Shown here one piece after another: positions 53,386 through 61,398 of a stretch of 64,000 nucleotides of DNA. Position 1 is the first letter of the stretch. Each line of letters starts with the position of its first letter. The stretch lies in assembly GCF_005222915.1 (NCBI RefSeq), contig NZ_STFX01000004.1:1-64000 (forward strand), read 5' to 3'. Under the pieces are notes generated by a model. It had not been told where the DNA came from. It was given only the letters and a program-made list of their open reading frames with translations, and made no database searches. Position numbers and translations under genes: made by a program. Source of the stretch: Rhizobium sp. FKL33 (GTDB lineage Bacteria > Pseudomonadota > Alphaproteobacteria > Rhizobiales > Rhizobiaceae).

Positions 53386-54588
53386 ATGACCGACGCATTT
53401 ATCTGCGCCTATATCCGCACGCCCATCGGCCGTTTCGGCGGTTCGCTGTCTTCCGTCCGCGCCGACGATCTCGGCGCCGTGCCGCTCAAGGCGCTGATGG
53501 CGGCGCATTCCACGGTGGATTTCGCCGCCGTGGACGAGGTGATCTTCGGCTGCGCCAACCAGGCGGGCGAAGACAACCGCAATGTCGCGCGTATGTCCGC
53601 GCTGCTGTCCGGCCTGCCCGTCTCGGTGCCCGGCACGACGATGAACCGGCTCTGCGGCTCCGGCATGGACGCGGTGATCACCGCCGCCCGCGCCATCAAG
53701 GCCGGTGAAGCCGAATTGATCATCGCCGGCGGTGTGGAAAGCATGAGCCGCGCCCCCTTCGTGATGCCGAAAGCCGAGAGCGCTTTTTCGCGCGCGGCGG
53801 AAATCCATGACACGACCATCGGCTGGCGCTTCGTCAATCCGCTGATGAAAAAGCAGTATGGCGTCGATTCCATGCCGGAGACGGCGGAGAACGTCGCCAA
53901 CGATTACAAGGTCAGCCGCGAGGACCAGGACGCCTTCGCCGTGCGCTCGCAGGCCAAGGCGTCGGCGGCGCAGGCCAATAGCCGTCTCGCCCGCGAAATC
54001 ACGCCGGTGACCATACCCCAGAAGAAGGGCGACGCCATCGTCGTGGACAAGGACGAGCATCCCCGCACCACATCGATCGAAGCGCTCGGCAAGCTCCGGC
54101 CGATCGTCCGCGCCGACGGCACGATCACCGCCGGCAACGCCTCGGGGGTCAATGACGGCGCGGCCGCCCTGATCATCGCCTCGGAAGCGGCGGCGAAAAA
54201 GCATGGCCTGACCCCGATCGCCCGCATTCTCGGCGGCGCGACCGCCGGCGTGCCGCCGCGCATCATGGGCATCGGCCCCGCGCCTGCGACCCAGAAGCTT
54301 CTCGACCGGCTGGGCCTGACCCAGGACCAGCTCGACGTGATCGAACTCAACGAAGCCTTCGCCAGCCAGGGCCTTGCGACGCTGCGCCAGCTCGGCGTCG
54401 CCGACGATGACGACCGCGTCAACCGCAATGGCGGCGCGATCGCGCTCGGCCACCCGCTCGGCATGTCGGGCGCACGCATCGCCGGCACGGCGGCGCTGGA
54501 ACTCACGCTGACTGGCGGCCGCTATGCGGTGGCGACGATGTGCATCGGCGTCGGCCAGGGCATCGCCATCGCGCTCGAACGCGTCTAA
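53386..54588 (+). CDS. pcaF: beta-ketoadipyl-CoA thiolase
   Basis: PcaF splits beta-ketoadipyl-CoA into succinyl-CoA and acetyl-CoA, the last pathway step. The 400-residue thiolase has the nucleophile in MNRLCGSGMDAV, GGVESMSRAPFVMPKAES, the histidine in GGAIALGHPLGMSGAR and the second cysteine in ATMCIGVGQGIA. An ATG at 53380 is too close to AAGGA; the one at 53386 is well spaced. A small hairpin follows the gene. Confidence 0.96.
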   Translation: MTDAFICAYIRTPIGRFGGSLSSVRADDLGAVPLKALMAAHSTVDFAAVDEVIFGCANQAGEDNRNVARMSALLSGLPVSVPGTTMNRLCGSGMDAVITAARAIKAGEAELIIAGGVESMSRAPFVMPKAESAFSRAAEIHDTTIGWRFVNPLMKKQYGVDSMPETAENVANDYKVSREDQDAFAVRSQAKASAAQANSRLAREITPVTIPQKKGDAIVVDKDEHPRTTSIEALGKLRPIVRADGTITAGNASGVNDGAAALIIASEAAAKKHGLTPIARILGGATAGVPPRIMGIGPAPATQKLLDRLGLTQDQLDVIELNEAFASQGLATLRQLGVADDDDRVNRNGGAIALGHPLGMSGARIAGTAALELTLTGGRYAVATMCIGVGQGIAIALERV

Positions 54589-54595
54589 GCTTACG

Positions 54596-54631
54596 AGGCG
54601 GGCGTCACAGCCCGCCTTTCGCATTTTCAAA
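54596..54631 (+). terminator. terminator-like hairpin between pcaF and pcaB
   Basis: AGGCGGGC and GCCCGCCT are perfect arms around six bases, followed by TTCGCATTTT. The T run is interrupted, so some read-through into pcaB is likely. Confidence 0.55.
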
Positions 54632-54644
54632 TCGGACCATCCTC

Positions 54645-55706
54645 ATGAGCCAGATCGCCCTCGCTTTTCTCGACGCCCTCCTGACGGATCAGGAGATGGC
54701 GAAGCTGATGGGCACGGAGGCCGATATCGCCGCCATGCTGCGGTTCGAAACAGAACTCGCGGCGGCGCAGGCTGAACTCGGCATGATCCCCGCCGATCAC
54801 GCAGAGGCGATCCGCAGCGGCGTAGCGACCTTTTCGCCCGATGTCGCGGCGCTGACCCGCGCGGTTCTGAAGGACGGCGTCGCGCCGCCCGATCTTATCC
54901 GGCAATTGCGCGCCCATATCGGCGGCGAGGCGGCCAAGAGCCTGCATGTCGGGGCCACCAGCCAGGATGTGATCGACACGGCGCTGGCGCTGAAGCTGAA
55001 GCTGGCGCTCGAGCTGCTGGAGAGCCGGCTGGGCGCCGTCACAGCGGCGCTGTCCGCCCTCGTCGCCAGCCAGGGCGATCACGCGCTGATGGGCCGGACG
55101 CGGATGCAGGCGGCGATCCCGATCACCGCGCGCGACCGCATCGAGGCCTGGCGGGCGCCGCTCGCCCGGGCGCTCCACGATCTCGCTGATGCCAGCGCCA
55201 GAAATCTGATCCTGACGCTGGCGGGCGCGGCGGGAACATCGGACAAATATGGCGACAAGGCCGAGGCGCTGCGGGCCTTGCTGACGGCGAGGCTTGGGCT
55301 TTCTGCGCCAGACTACACGCCGCATGCCCAGCGCGACCGTATCGTCGCCCTCGGAAGCTGGCTGTCGCAGGTCACGGGCGCGCTCGGCAAGATGGGCCAG
55401 GACGCAGCCCTGATGGCGCAGAACGAGATGGCCGAGATCGTGATGTCGGGCGGCGGCGCCTCCTCCGCCATGGCGCATAAGCAGAATCCGGTGCTGGCCG
55501 AGACGCTGGTGGCGCTCGCCCGCTTCAACGCCGTGCAGATATCGGGCCTGCATCAATCGCTGGTGCATGAGCAGGAGCGCTCCGGCGCCGCCTGGACGCT
55601 CGAATGGATGATCCTGCCACCGATGCTGAATGCAACCGCGACCGCGCTCGCCCATGCCGAAACGCTGGTCGCCTCGATCCGATCGGTGGGCAAACCCAAT
55701 CCTTGA
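54645..55706 (+). CDS. pcaB: 3-carboxy-cis,cis-muconate cycloisomerase
   Basis: PcaB closes beta-carboxy-cis,cis-muconate to gamma-carboxymuconolactone, the step after ring cleavage. The 353-residue fumarase/aspartase-superfamily protein has RMQAAIPITARDRIEAWRAP and the signature GGGASSAMAHKQNPV. It is about 90 residues shorter than bacterial enzymes of about 450, as in other rhizobial PcaB. In rhizobia pcaB usually ends pcaDCHGB; here it lies behind pcaF. Confidence 0.93.
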   Translation: MSQIALAFLDALLTDQEMAKLMGTEADIAAMLRFETELAAAQAELGMIPADHAEAIRSGVATFSPDVAALTRAVLKDGVAPPDLIRQLRAHIGGEAAKSLHVGATSQDVIDTALALKLKLALELLESRLGAVTAALSALVASQGDHALMGRTRMQAAIPITARDRIEAWRAPLARALHDLADASARNLILTLAGAAGTSDKYGDKAEALRALLTARLGLSAPDYTPHAQRDRIVALGSWLSQVTGALGKMGQDAALMAQNEMAEIVMSGGGASSAMAHKQNPVLAETLVALARFNAVQISGLHQSLVHEQERSGAAWTLEWMILPPMLNATATALAHAETLVASIRSVGKPNP

Positions 55707-55772
55707 GCCGGATTGTGGCTGGCATTCCCGGGCGAATCCGCTAGCGTCAGCGAAACTCAGTTGGAAATCCGC

Positions 55773-56474
55773 ATGCGCGTCCTGATCGTCGAGAATATTC
55801 ATTCCACCCCCTGGGGCAATGTGGGCATCGCGCTCGAAGAGGCGCAGGCGGAAACCGTGCTCTGCCGCGCCTGGCAGGGGGATCCGCTGCCCGAGCCTGA
55901 CGGCTATGACGCGATCGTGGTGCTGGGCGGCGAACAGAGCGCTCTCGATGACGACAAGCACCCTTATCTGCCCCATCTCGCCGCTTTGATGCGGCGCTTC
56001 GGCGAGGCGGACAAGCCGGTGCTCGGCATCTGCCTCGGCAGCCAGTTGCTGGCGCGGGGGCATGGCGCAACCAATCTTCTCGGCCAAGCGAGGGAAATCG
56101 GCTGGCGCGAAGTGCGGCGCACCGAAGCGGCGGCTGATGATCCCGTCCTGTCGGTCGTGGATGACGCTTTCCCGATCTTTCAATGGCATTCCGACACGTT
56201 CACCCTGCCGGAGAGCGCGGTGCGGCTGGCGACCAATGACACGGCGACCAATCAGTGCTTCCGGGTGGGTCGGGCGAGCTATGGCATGCAGTTTCATTTC
56301 GAAGCCAACCGGGATGTGGTCGCGAGCTGGGTGAAAACCTTTCCCGAGGCCGTGGCGCGCATGGACCCGGACTGGCTGCCCAGCTATCCCCAACGCGCCG
56401 AGACCGACGGCCGGACGGCCGATGCCATGGGGCTGGCGCTCGCCCGCGCCTGGGTGCTGCTGATCGGCGCCTGA
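55773..56474 (+). CDS. class I glutamine amidotransferase
   Basis: A 233-residue stand-alone amidotransferase of the GATase1 GMP-synthase-like type. The nucleophile cysteine lies in VLGICLGSQLLARG and the His-x-Glu pair in GMQFHFEANRD. Such proteins release ammonia from glutamine or act on gamma-glutamyl compounds. No synthase partner is next to it. I chose the ATG before RVLIVENIHS; a TTG 20 codons upstream is less likely. It follows pcaB by 66 bp, and recF follows. Confidence 0.85.
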   Translation: MRVLIVENIHSTPWGNVGIALEEAQAETVLCRAWQGDPLPEPDGYDAIVVLGGEQSALDDDKHPYLPHLAALMRRFGEADKPVLGICLGSQLLARGHGATNLLGQAREIGWREVRRTEAAADDPVLSVVDDAFPIFQWHSDTFTLPESAVRLATNDTATNQCFRVGRASYGMQFHFEANRDVVASWVKTFPEAVARMDPDWLPSYPQRAETDGRTADAMGLALARAWVLLIGA

Positions 56475-56533
56475 TCACCCGCCATGCATTGTTGCGGCTT
56501 TCTGGCGGCGACGAATTGCTCTAAAGGCAGGGC

Positions 56534-57670
56534 ATGCCTCAGAAAGTGTTCATCCGACGTCTCGCGCTGACCGCCTATCGCAACTACCGCTCCGCCGCGC
56601 TAACCTTCGACGCGCGGCATGTGGTGCTGACGGGCGAAAACGGCTCCGGCAAGACCAATCTTCTCGAAGCGGTGTCGCTGCTCTCGCCCGGCCGGGGATT
56701 GCGCCGCGCGGTCTATTCCGACGTGGCGCTGAAGGGCGAAGAGGCGGGCTTTTCGGTGTTCGCCGAGGTCGAGGGCATGGAGGGCGATGTCGAGATCGGC
56801 ACCGGCGTGCAGCCTGAGACGGCGGCGCGGCGGGTGCGCATCAACGGCACCGAGGCGAAAAGCGGCGACGAATTGCTCGATCACCTGCGCGTGCTCTGGC
56901 TGACGCCGGCCATGGACGGGCTGTTCACCGGCCCGGCCAGCGAGCGCCGGCGCTTTCTCGACCGGCTGGTGCTGTCGCTCGATCCCGCCCATGGCCGCCG
57001 CGCAGTCGATTTCGAGCGCAGCATGAAGATGCGCAACAAACTGCTCGAAGAAGGCCGCTATGACGCCGACTGGATGGCCTCGATCGAACGGCAGATGGCC
57101 GGCCTCGGCGTGGCCATCGCGCTCGCCCGCACGGAGGTCGTGGCGTTGATCGCGCGGCTGTCGGAACGGGCGGAGGAGGCGAGCCGCTTTCCGCAATCGC
57201 TGTTGACGCTGGAAGGCTTTCTCGACGGCGGGCTGGACCGGCCGGCGATCGATCTCGAAGACCATTACGCCGATCTCCTCGAACAGGGGCGCAGGCGCGA
57301 CCAGGCGGCGGGTCGCACGCTGGATGGACCGCACCGCACCGATCTCATGGTGCTGCACAAGGAGAAATCCATTGAGGCCGCGCTCTGCTCGACCGGGGAG
57401 CAGAAGGCGCTTCTTGCGGGGCTGGTCCTCTCGCATGCCGAGCTGACGGCGTCGATGACCGGACATGCGCCCATCCTGCTGCTCGATGAAGTCGGCGCGC
57501 ATTTCGACCGCCATCGCCGCGCCGCGCTGTTCGACCTCATGGACAGAATCGGCGCCCAGGCCTTCATGACGGGGACCGACGCGCATCTCTTCGAGGCGCT
57601 GGGCGACAGGGCGCAATACGTCCATGTGAACCAGGCAAGACTGGAGCCGCAGGCCCGTCCCATAGTGTGA
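56534..57670 (+). CDS. recF: DNA replication and repair protein RecF
   Basis: RecF, with RecO and RecR, loads RecA at gaps. The 378-residue SMC-like ATPase begins with RRLALTAYRNYRSAALTFD, has Walker A LTGENGSGKTNLLEAVSLLS (about 32-51), the signature STGEQKALLAGLVLSHAEL and Walker B ILLLDEVGAHFD. Length is normal. It is separated from dnaA by 19 kb, and neither dnaN nor gyrB is adjacent. It is the last ordinary core gene before the AT-rich cassette. Confidence 0.97.
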   Translation: MPQKVFIRRLALTAYRNYRSAALTFDARHVVLTGENGSGKTNLLEAVSLLSPGRGLRRAVYSDVALKGEEAGFSVFAEVEGMEGDVEIGTGVQPETAARRVRINGTEAKSGDELLDHLRVLWLTPAMDGLFTGPASERRRFLDRLVLSLDPAHGRRAVDFERSMKMRNKLLEEGRYDADWMASIERQMAGLGVAIALARTEVVALIARLSERAEEASRFPQSLLTLEGFLDGGLDRPAIDLEDHYADLLEQGRRRDQAAGRTLDGPHRTDLMVLHKEKSIEAALCSTGEQKALLAGLVLSHAELTASMTGHAPILLLDEVGAHFDRHRRAALFDLMDRIGAQAFMTGTDAHLFEALGDRAQYVHVNQARLEPQARPIV

Positions 57671-57699
57671 CGGCGCGCTCAGTATGTCTTTACATTAAC

Positions 57700-57922
57700 A
57701 AGAATTAACATTTCTTTGCCTGGCCGATCCATTGAAATGCCACAAAGTCGGGGCCATCTCTTGGTCATAGCAGCCACGCCCCTAAGGCTGCAAAAGCCCG
57801 GCAAAAGGCAAGTCCCCCGCCCGGCCGGGCCCGCGGACAAAGACGCCCCTAACTCTTGTCCGCATCACAGAGACCGTCATGGCGCCGCCCTCCGGCCATG
57901 ACGGTCTTTCTGTTTTTTTTGG
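57700..57922 (+). ncRNA. candidate small RNA downstream of recF
   Basis: No coding frame explains this region, yet it ends in a strong intrinsic terminator and contains ordered structure: a perfect stem GCGGACAA/TTGTCCGC (57833-57840 with 57858-57865) whose loop holds ACGCCCCTAA. The same ten bases also occur at 57776-57785. The 5' end is a guess, as no clear promoter was found. It may instead be a long recF 3' region. Confidence 0.35.
57873..57922 (+). terminator. strong intrinsic terminator
   Basis: AGACCGTCATGGC (57873-57885) and its exact reverse complement (57897-57909) form a 13-bp stem around 11 bases, followed by TTCTG and eight T residues. It is about 200 bp beyond recF, so it ends either a long recF transcript or a separate RNA. 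Confidence 0.9.
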
Positions 57923-57933
57923 GGGGGGGGGCT
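57915..57933. repeat. T8G11 homopolymer tract
   Basis: Eight T bases run straight into eleven G bases. Base composition changes from GC-rich to AT-rich at this point. It could be a junction scar, a slippage-prone tract or a sequencing or assembly weak spot. Confidence 0.85.
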
Positions 57934-58261
57934 CCACCTTTGGTTGCGCCTGCAGTGAGTGTTCACTCCAGTCTTTCGCAAATCATGTCCGATTCCTTAA
58001 TACATTTCCGCAGTTACTGTATGTTGCGGATTTTTCAGCAAAACTAGTGTACAAAATACGAGATAATTGCCTGATAGAAAGCCTCGAAGGGTTGCTTTAG
58101 CAAAGTCGAAAATTGAATTTTATTTCCCGAATAAATGATCCCTCGACAAATTGGCACATAAAAGCCGTTGACAACCTCCCCTGGTTGAATTCTTTTTCGT
58201 TGCAGCAAAACAGGGCAAGAAACGATTTAAGCGCGCGCATTCCGTAAGAGGAGATATAGGT

Positions 58262-59128
58262 TTGTCAGTAGTTGTTACTGTTATGAACATGAAGGGAGGC
58301 GTTGGGAAGACGACAGCAGCCGTAAATCTGGCCGGCATTCTCTCCTCCTTTAATATTGGTGGAAAGCCTGCCCTCAAGGTATTGGCTATTGATTACGATC
58401 CACAATTCAATCTATCGCAGGCCTTCCTGCCAGCGAAGGACTATTTTGCAGCTGAAGCCGCCCGACAGACAACCTTGGCAGTTCTGATGGACAGCGGAGT
58501 TGCGCTAAATCCCTACCAACTTCAGGTGTCGGGTAATCACAACCCACCGAGCGTTAAGACCCTAGCTAGAAATATCTTCTCATTTCAATCGAGTCGTCTC
58601 GACATTGTTCCGTCAACTCTCGACCTCATGTACGTAGCGCTGGGCCAAGCTACCACCAACACGAAGCCCATAGAAGAGCGTTTTGAGAAGTTTATTGCCG
58701 AGTGTCGAAGCCTATATGACTTGATACTGATCGACTGCCACCCTGCAGGCTCTTTGTTCACCAAAACATCGTTGATTAATTCGGACTTTGTGCTGATTCC
58801 CGTAGTGCCGCAAAAATACGCCGTTCGTGGCATCGGGCTCATGATGGAGTTCATTAAGGCAAAGAAAGCGGGCTCAAAAGGTCCGGCACCGCTCATATTG
58901 TTCAACGCTACGGCAAGGGCGGGCGTCTCTTCGGAAGAGTCATCCATCCGCGCAGACCCTAAATATGCCCCCTTTTGCTTATCTTCAACATTGAAATGGT
59001 ATAAGGCTTTTGGTGAACCTGAAAGCGGAAGTGGCTTTGTGTGGCAGAGCACTAAGCCGTATAGCACCTCAGCGTTCCAAAATCTTGTATCTGTAGCACG
59101 TGAGTTTAGGACGAAGGTGGGGAAATGA
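58262..59128 (+). CDS. ParA-like ATPase (AT-rich cassette, gene 1)
   Basis: A 288-residue deviant Walker ATPase of the ParA/MinD class. It has Walker A KGGVGKTT (11-18), switch region IDYDPQFN (43-50) and Walker B LILID (154-158) followed by CHPAG. It opens with TTG after AGAGGAG. The C-terminal half (GFVWQSTKPYSTSAFQ) is unlike chromosomal ParA, and no parB gene or parS cluster is present. Codon use is far more AT-rich than in neighbouring genes. It overlaps the next gene by four bases, so a shared function with the two downstream proteins is likely. Confidence 0.85.
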   Translation: MSVVVTVMNMKGGVGKTTAAVNLAGILSSFNIGGKPALKVLAIDYDPQFNLSQAFLPAKDYFAAEAARQTTLAVLMDSGVALNPYQLQVSGNHNPPSVKTLARNIFSFQSSRLDIVPSTLDLMYVALGQATTNTKPIEERFEKFIAECRSLYDLILIDCHPAGSLFTKTSLINSDFVLIPVVPQKYAVRGIGLMMEFIKAKKAGSKGPAPLILFNATARAGVSSEESSIRADPKYAPFCLSSTLKWYKAFGEPESGSGFVWQSTKPYSTSAFQNLVSVAREFRTKVGK

Positions 59129-59571
59129 TTCAATCGTCGTCTCGGTACAAATCGCTCTTGAGGTCACTGTATTCTGCAATCCTGCAGACCGATCTGAATG
59201 CTAGTGACCTTAAGCAACTGTCCCATGAACTTCGTGTTGGTCGACTTCCTGAAGAACTAGCCTACATGCTAGATAAAGTAAGCATACATTTCACAGGCAG
59301 TGATCAACCGGAATTTTCTAATGATCTAGTGATGGAAGCCGAACGCATAATACGGGACCGCAAGATCTCCAAGTCGTCTTTGATCAATATAATTGCAAGC
59401 ATTGATGAATCGAATTCAGTTTTCAACAATAACTCGCTGTCCGTGCGGCAAATGCTAATTCGGTTCTTTAATGACGCAAGCATGGCGCGAGCGAAGAAAC
59501 TCCTGGAGGTTTTATCTTCGTTGGATGCACCTGATCCATACCTGAAAGGCATGACGGAATCCCGGAAATGA
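59125..59571 (+). CDS. hypothetical protein (AT-rich cassette, gene 2)
   Basis: A 148-residue, mostly helical soluble protein with no signal peptide or membrane segment. Visible features are a basic N-terminus (SSRYKSLLRSLYSAIL), RVGRLPEELAYMLDKVSI and a C-terminal helix MARAKKLLEVLSSL. I do not recognise the family. It overlaps the ATPase gene and gene 3 by ATGA at both ends, so it is a fixed middle member of a three-gene unit. It could be an adaptor or DNA-binding partner, but nothing in the sequence proves this. Confidence 0.75.
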   Translation: MIQSSSRYKSLLRSLYSAILQTDLNASDLKQLSHELRVGRLPEELAYMLDKVSIHFTGSDQPEFSNDLVMEAERIIRDRKISKSSLINIIASIDESNSVFNNNSLSVRQMLIRFFNDASMARAKKLLEVLSSLDAPDPYLKGMTESRK

Positions 59572-60272
59572 AAACCACGCTCCCCGAGGTTCTAAAGAGT
59601 GTCGATTGGTGTTCAAATATAGATGCCACGTTTGCAGATTCCCCAACGCTAAAGAAATTGGAGAACGCTCTTTTCAGGATTGCCGTATGGTCACATCAAC
59701 TGGAATCCGCTGATCAAGACAATCCTGCGCTTTGCTTTGTAAGAGAGATGCAGCTTGCGGCTCAGCAGGGTGCGGCACTTATAGGTCTATGCCTATATAA
59801 ATCTGCTGCTGCATCTGCAAGGACATTGTTAGAAACTTGTTTATATTACACTTACTTCCGCACGCATTTAGAGGAGTTATCTACGTTAATTCGTGTTGAG
59901 CGCTACTACATTTCAAAGACGGAAATAATCGAATACCACAAACTCCACACTATTGGGTTTATCCCACGCCAGGAGGCATTCGGATTAATTGGAAATATTG
60001 ACAAATGGTATTCGAAAGTTTCTGCAATTGTCCATGGCCAGATACCCGGGGCCTGGAATGACCATGTAGCTCTGGATAAAATTTCATTCAGTGCAGCAAC
60101 CAGCAAACTGGCTGTTGATACCTTTATAACTTGTGAGCAATTAGTTCATGAACTTCTCCTTAGCACAACGGGACACCAATTATGGGCGGGCTTTGCGCCT
60201 GATGCAAAAAAAGAACTCGTAAAGGGACTCCCTGGTGAGAAGCGACAGCTGCTTGGCTTGGACTTGAAGTAG
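59568..60272 (+). CDS. hypothetical helical protein (AT-rich cassette, gene 3)
   Basis: A 234-residue, largely helical protein. A segment SARTLLETCLYYTYFRTH (83-100) and a later YSKVSAIVHGQIPG (148-161) recall the RxxLE and S-x-x-x-HG patterns of DUF5677-like helical proteins, some of which are encoded in defence and mobile regions. This resemblance is weak. It ends the cassette; the stop is about 80 bp before a decayed racemase fragment. No catalytic motif is certain. Confidence 0.75.
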   Translation: MKTTLPEVLKSVDWCSNIDATFADSPTLKKLENALFRIAVWSHQLESADQDNPALCFVREMQLAAQQGAALIGLCLYKSAAASARTLLETCLYYTYFRTHLEELSTLIRVERYYISKTEIIEYHKLHTIGFIPRQEAFGLIGNIDKWYSKVSAIVHGQIPGAWNDHVALDKISFSAATSKLAVDTFITCEQLVHELLLSTTGHQLWAGFAPDAKKELVKGLPGEKRQLLGLDLK

Positions 60273-60350
60273 CAGCAGGCTCTTTGAGTTTGGCTAGCAT
60301 TATCCTGAGAGAACCAACGCCGAATATTGTTAGCGCTTCGGCTTTACCAA

Positions 60351-60545
60351 ATCTCCCCCGACTGCGAACCCGAGACATCAGTGACCGCCCCCGTCCCGCC
60401 GTGGGGGCGAAGGGATCGAGGGCACCTAGGTCATGCCGATAGTCCATGAGCAGCCCCGGACGGTCGGGATGTTGGCGGGGCGACTGGCGATTGTGGTGAC
60501 GTCTTTCAGGCCGATGCGGAATTCCGTGCCGATGGTCAGGCGCGG
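60351..60545 (-). pseudogene. decayed 3' fragment of a proline racemase-family gene
   Basis: This stretch aligns with 61406-61601, the 3' end of the intact racemase gene, in the same orientation and with roughly four of five bases identical. Frame-changing small gaps are present. Translated pieces such as TIGTEFRIGLKDVTTIA and ALDPFAPTA match residues of the intact protein, but in different frames. It corresponds to about residues 278-341. It ends next to the antitoxin gene stop. Confidence 0.85.
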
Positions 60546-60820
60546 ATTGCCTGCGCCACCGTGTCGGGGGCTTGCTCGATCACTTTCAGAAGCAGTATTG
60601 CCGCGCGATCCGGCCGGCGGCGCTTCTGCTCCCAATCCTTGATCGTGCCGGCGGGCAAGCCATAGCGCTTCGCAAACGCCGCTTGCGAGAGTTTCTGGCG
60701 CTTGCGAATGGCCGCAACGTCGATCGTTTCAGGAACAAAAACAGCGGCGGGTTCTGCGCGGCCCTCTGCGATCGCCAGTGCTTCATGTGCGCTCTGGATA
60801 AGCTCTTTTCCGAAGGTCAT
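60536..60820 (-). CDS. XRE/HigA-type antitoxin
   Basis: A 94-residue helix-turn-helix protein of the HigA2/NadS kind: AAIRKRQKLSQAAFAKRYGL followed by PAGTIKDWEQKRRRPD is the DNA-binding domain, with a helical N-terminal part that probably binds the toxin. It should neutralise the toxin and repress the operon at the repeated palindromes upstream. It follows the toxin gene with a 4-bp overlap (ATGA). Its last bases touch the racemase pseudogene. Confidence 0.9.
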   Translation of the reverse strand: MTFGKELIQSAHEALAIAEGRAEPAAVFVPETIDVAAIRKRQKLSQAAFAKRYGLPAGTIKDWEQKRRRPDRAAILLLKVIEQAPDTVAQAIRA

Positions 60821-61167
60821 TCCGTATTCTTTCTCTGTCTGTAGGCATCGGCCAGCTTGGGAAGGATGCGGGCCAGTTCGTTCCGTTCCGCTTTCGAGAG
60901 GTTGCCCTTCTCGTTCTTTCCGTAAATCGCTAGGGCGAACACAGGAATATCTCCGCCCCCGAAGTAATGAACAGTCCGGAATCCTCCGCTTTTTCCTTGC
61001 CCTTCACGGGCATGACGCAGCTTGCGCGCACCGCCCGTTCCAGCCATCAGAACCCCAGCCTCAGGGTCCGCAGCGATCACGGCGACAATCTCTTGAAGAT
61101 CTTCGTCGGACAGGCCACATCGTTTGGCCTGCATGAGAAACGTAGTCGTCTGGATTACGCTTTGCAT
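60817..61167 (-). CDS. RelE/HigB-like toxin
   Basis: A 116-residue protein of the RelE/HigB superfamily, subgroup starting MQSVIQTTTFLMQAKRCGLS, with IAADPEAGVLMAGTGGARKL, GGFRTVHYF and IYGKNEKGNLSKAERNELAR, the conserved basic/aromatic core. Such toxins usually cut mRNA at the ribosome. Toxin before antitoxin is the higBA order. The -10 box lies five bases before the ATG, so the message may lack a leader. An alternative start 11 codons later is less family-like. Confidence 0.9.
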   Translation of the reverse strand: MQSVIQTTTFLMQAKRCGLSDEDLQEIVAVIAADPEAGVLMAGTGGARKLRHAREGQGKSGGFRTVHYFGGGDIPVFALAIYGKNEKGNLSKAERNELARILPKLADAYRQRKNTE

Positions 61168-61171
61168 GAGG

Positions 61172-61221
61172 AACTATACGGCAATGCCGTCTATTGGGCA
61201 AGAAACTATACGGCATTGCCG
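61172..61221. promoter_or_regulatory. twin operator repeats of the toxin-antitoxin operon
   Basis: AACTATACGGCAATGCCG (61172-61189) and AACTATACGGCATTGCCG (61204-61221) are direct copies differing at one base; each contains a CGGCA-N-TGCCG palindrome. They are 32 bp apart, three helical turns, and overlap the promoter. Confidence 0.85.
61173..61201 (-). promoter_or_regulatory. toxin-antitoxin promoter, apparently leaderless
   Basis: On the minus strand TTGCCC (61196-61201), 17 bases and TATAGT (61173-61178). The -10 box ends five bases before the toxin ATG (61167), so transcription should begin at or next to the start codon. Confidence 0.65.
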
Positions 61222-61398
61222 CCTAGTGCTGAGCCGCGAAAGCCGGTCGCACAAGGCTGACTTTCGCGCACGGCTTTTACGGCAGATTTCTCCCTGCAAA
61301 ATCAGCGCGGGGATTTTTTGACCATTGCGTTGACCGTCCGTGACGGCAAGGGGCCAAAATGATCCCTACGACTCAACCCAATTAACGCCCCCCACCCC

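Larger units (their letters stand above)
57671..58261 (+). other. gap between recF and the AT-rich cassette
   Basis: This 591-bp stretch has two parts. Up to 57933 it is GC-rich and holds a candidate small RNA ending in a strong terminator. After the G tract it becomes AT-rich, with a GAGTG-TT-CACTC palindrome (57959-57970), a terminator-like hairpin CCGCA/TGCGG with T5 (58008-58035) and a TTGACA box (58168-58173) that may belong to the cassette promoter. Short open frames here have no support. Confidence 0.55.

Noticed and set aside
57856-58100. Short open frames over the terminator and G tract
   Set aside because: They translate the terminator stem and the homopolymer; no start signal or conserved sequence.
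58262-59128. Reading the ParA-like gene as a chromosome or plasmid partition gene
   Set aside because: No parB, parS-like palindromes or replication gene adjacent; its two coupled partners are not partition proteins I recognise.
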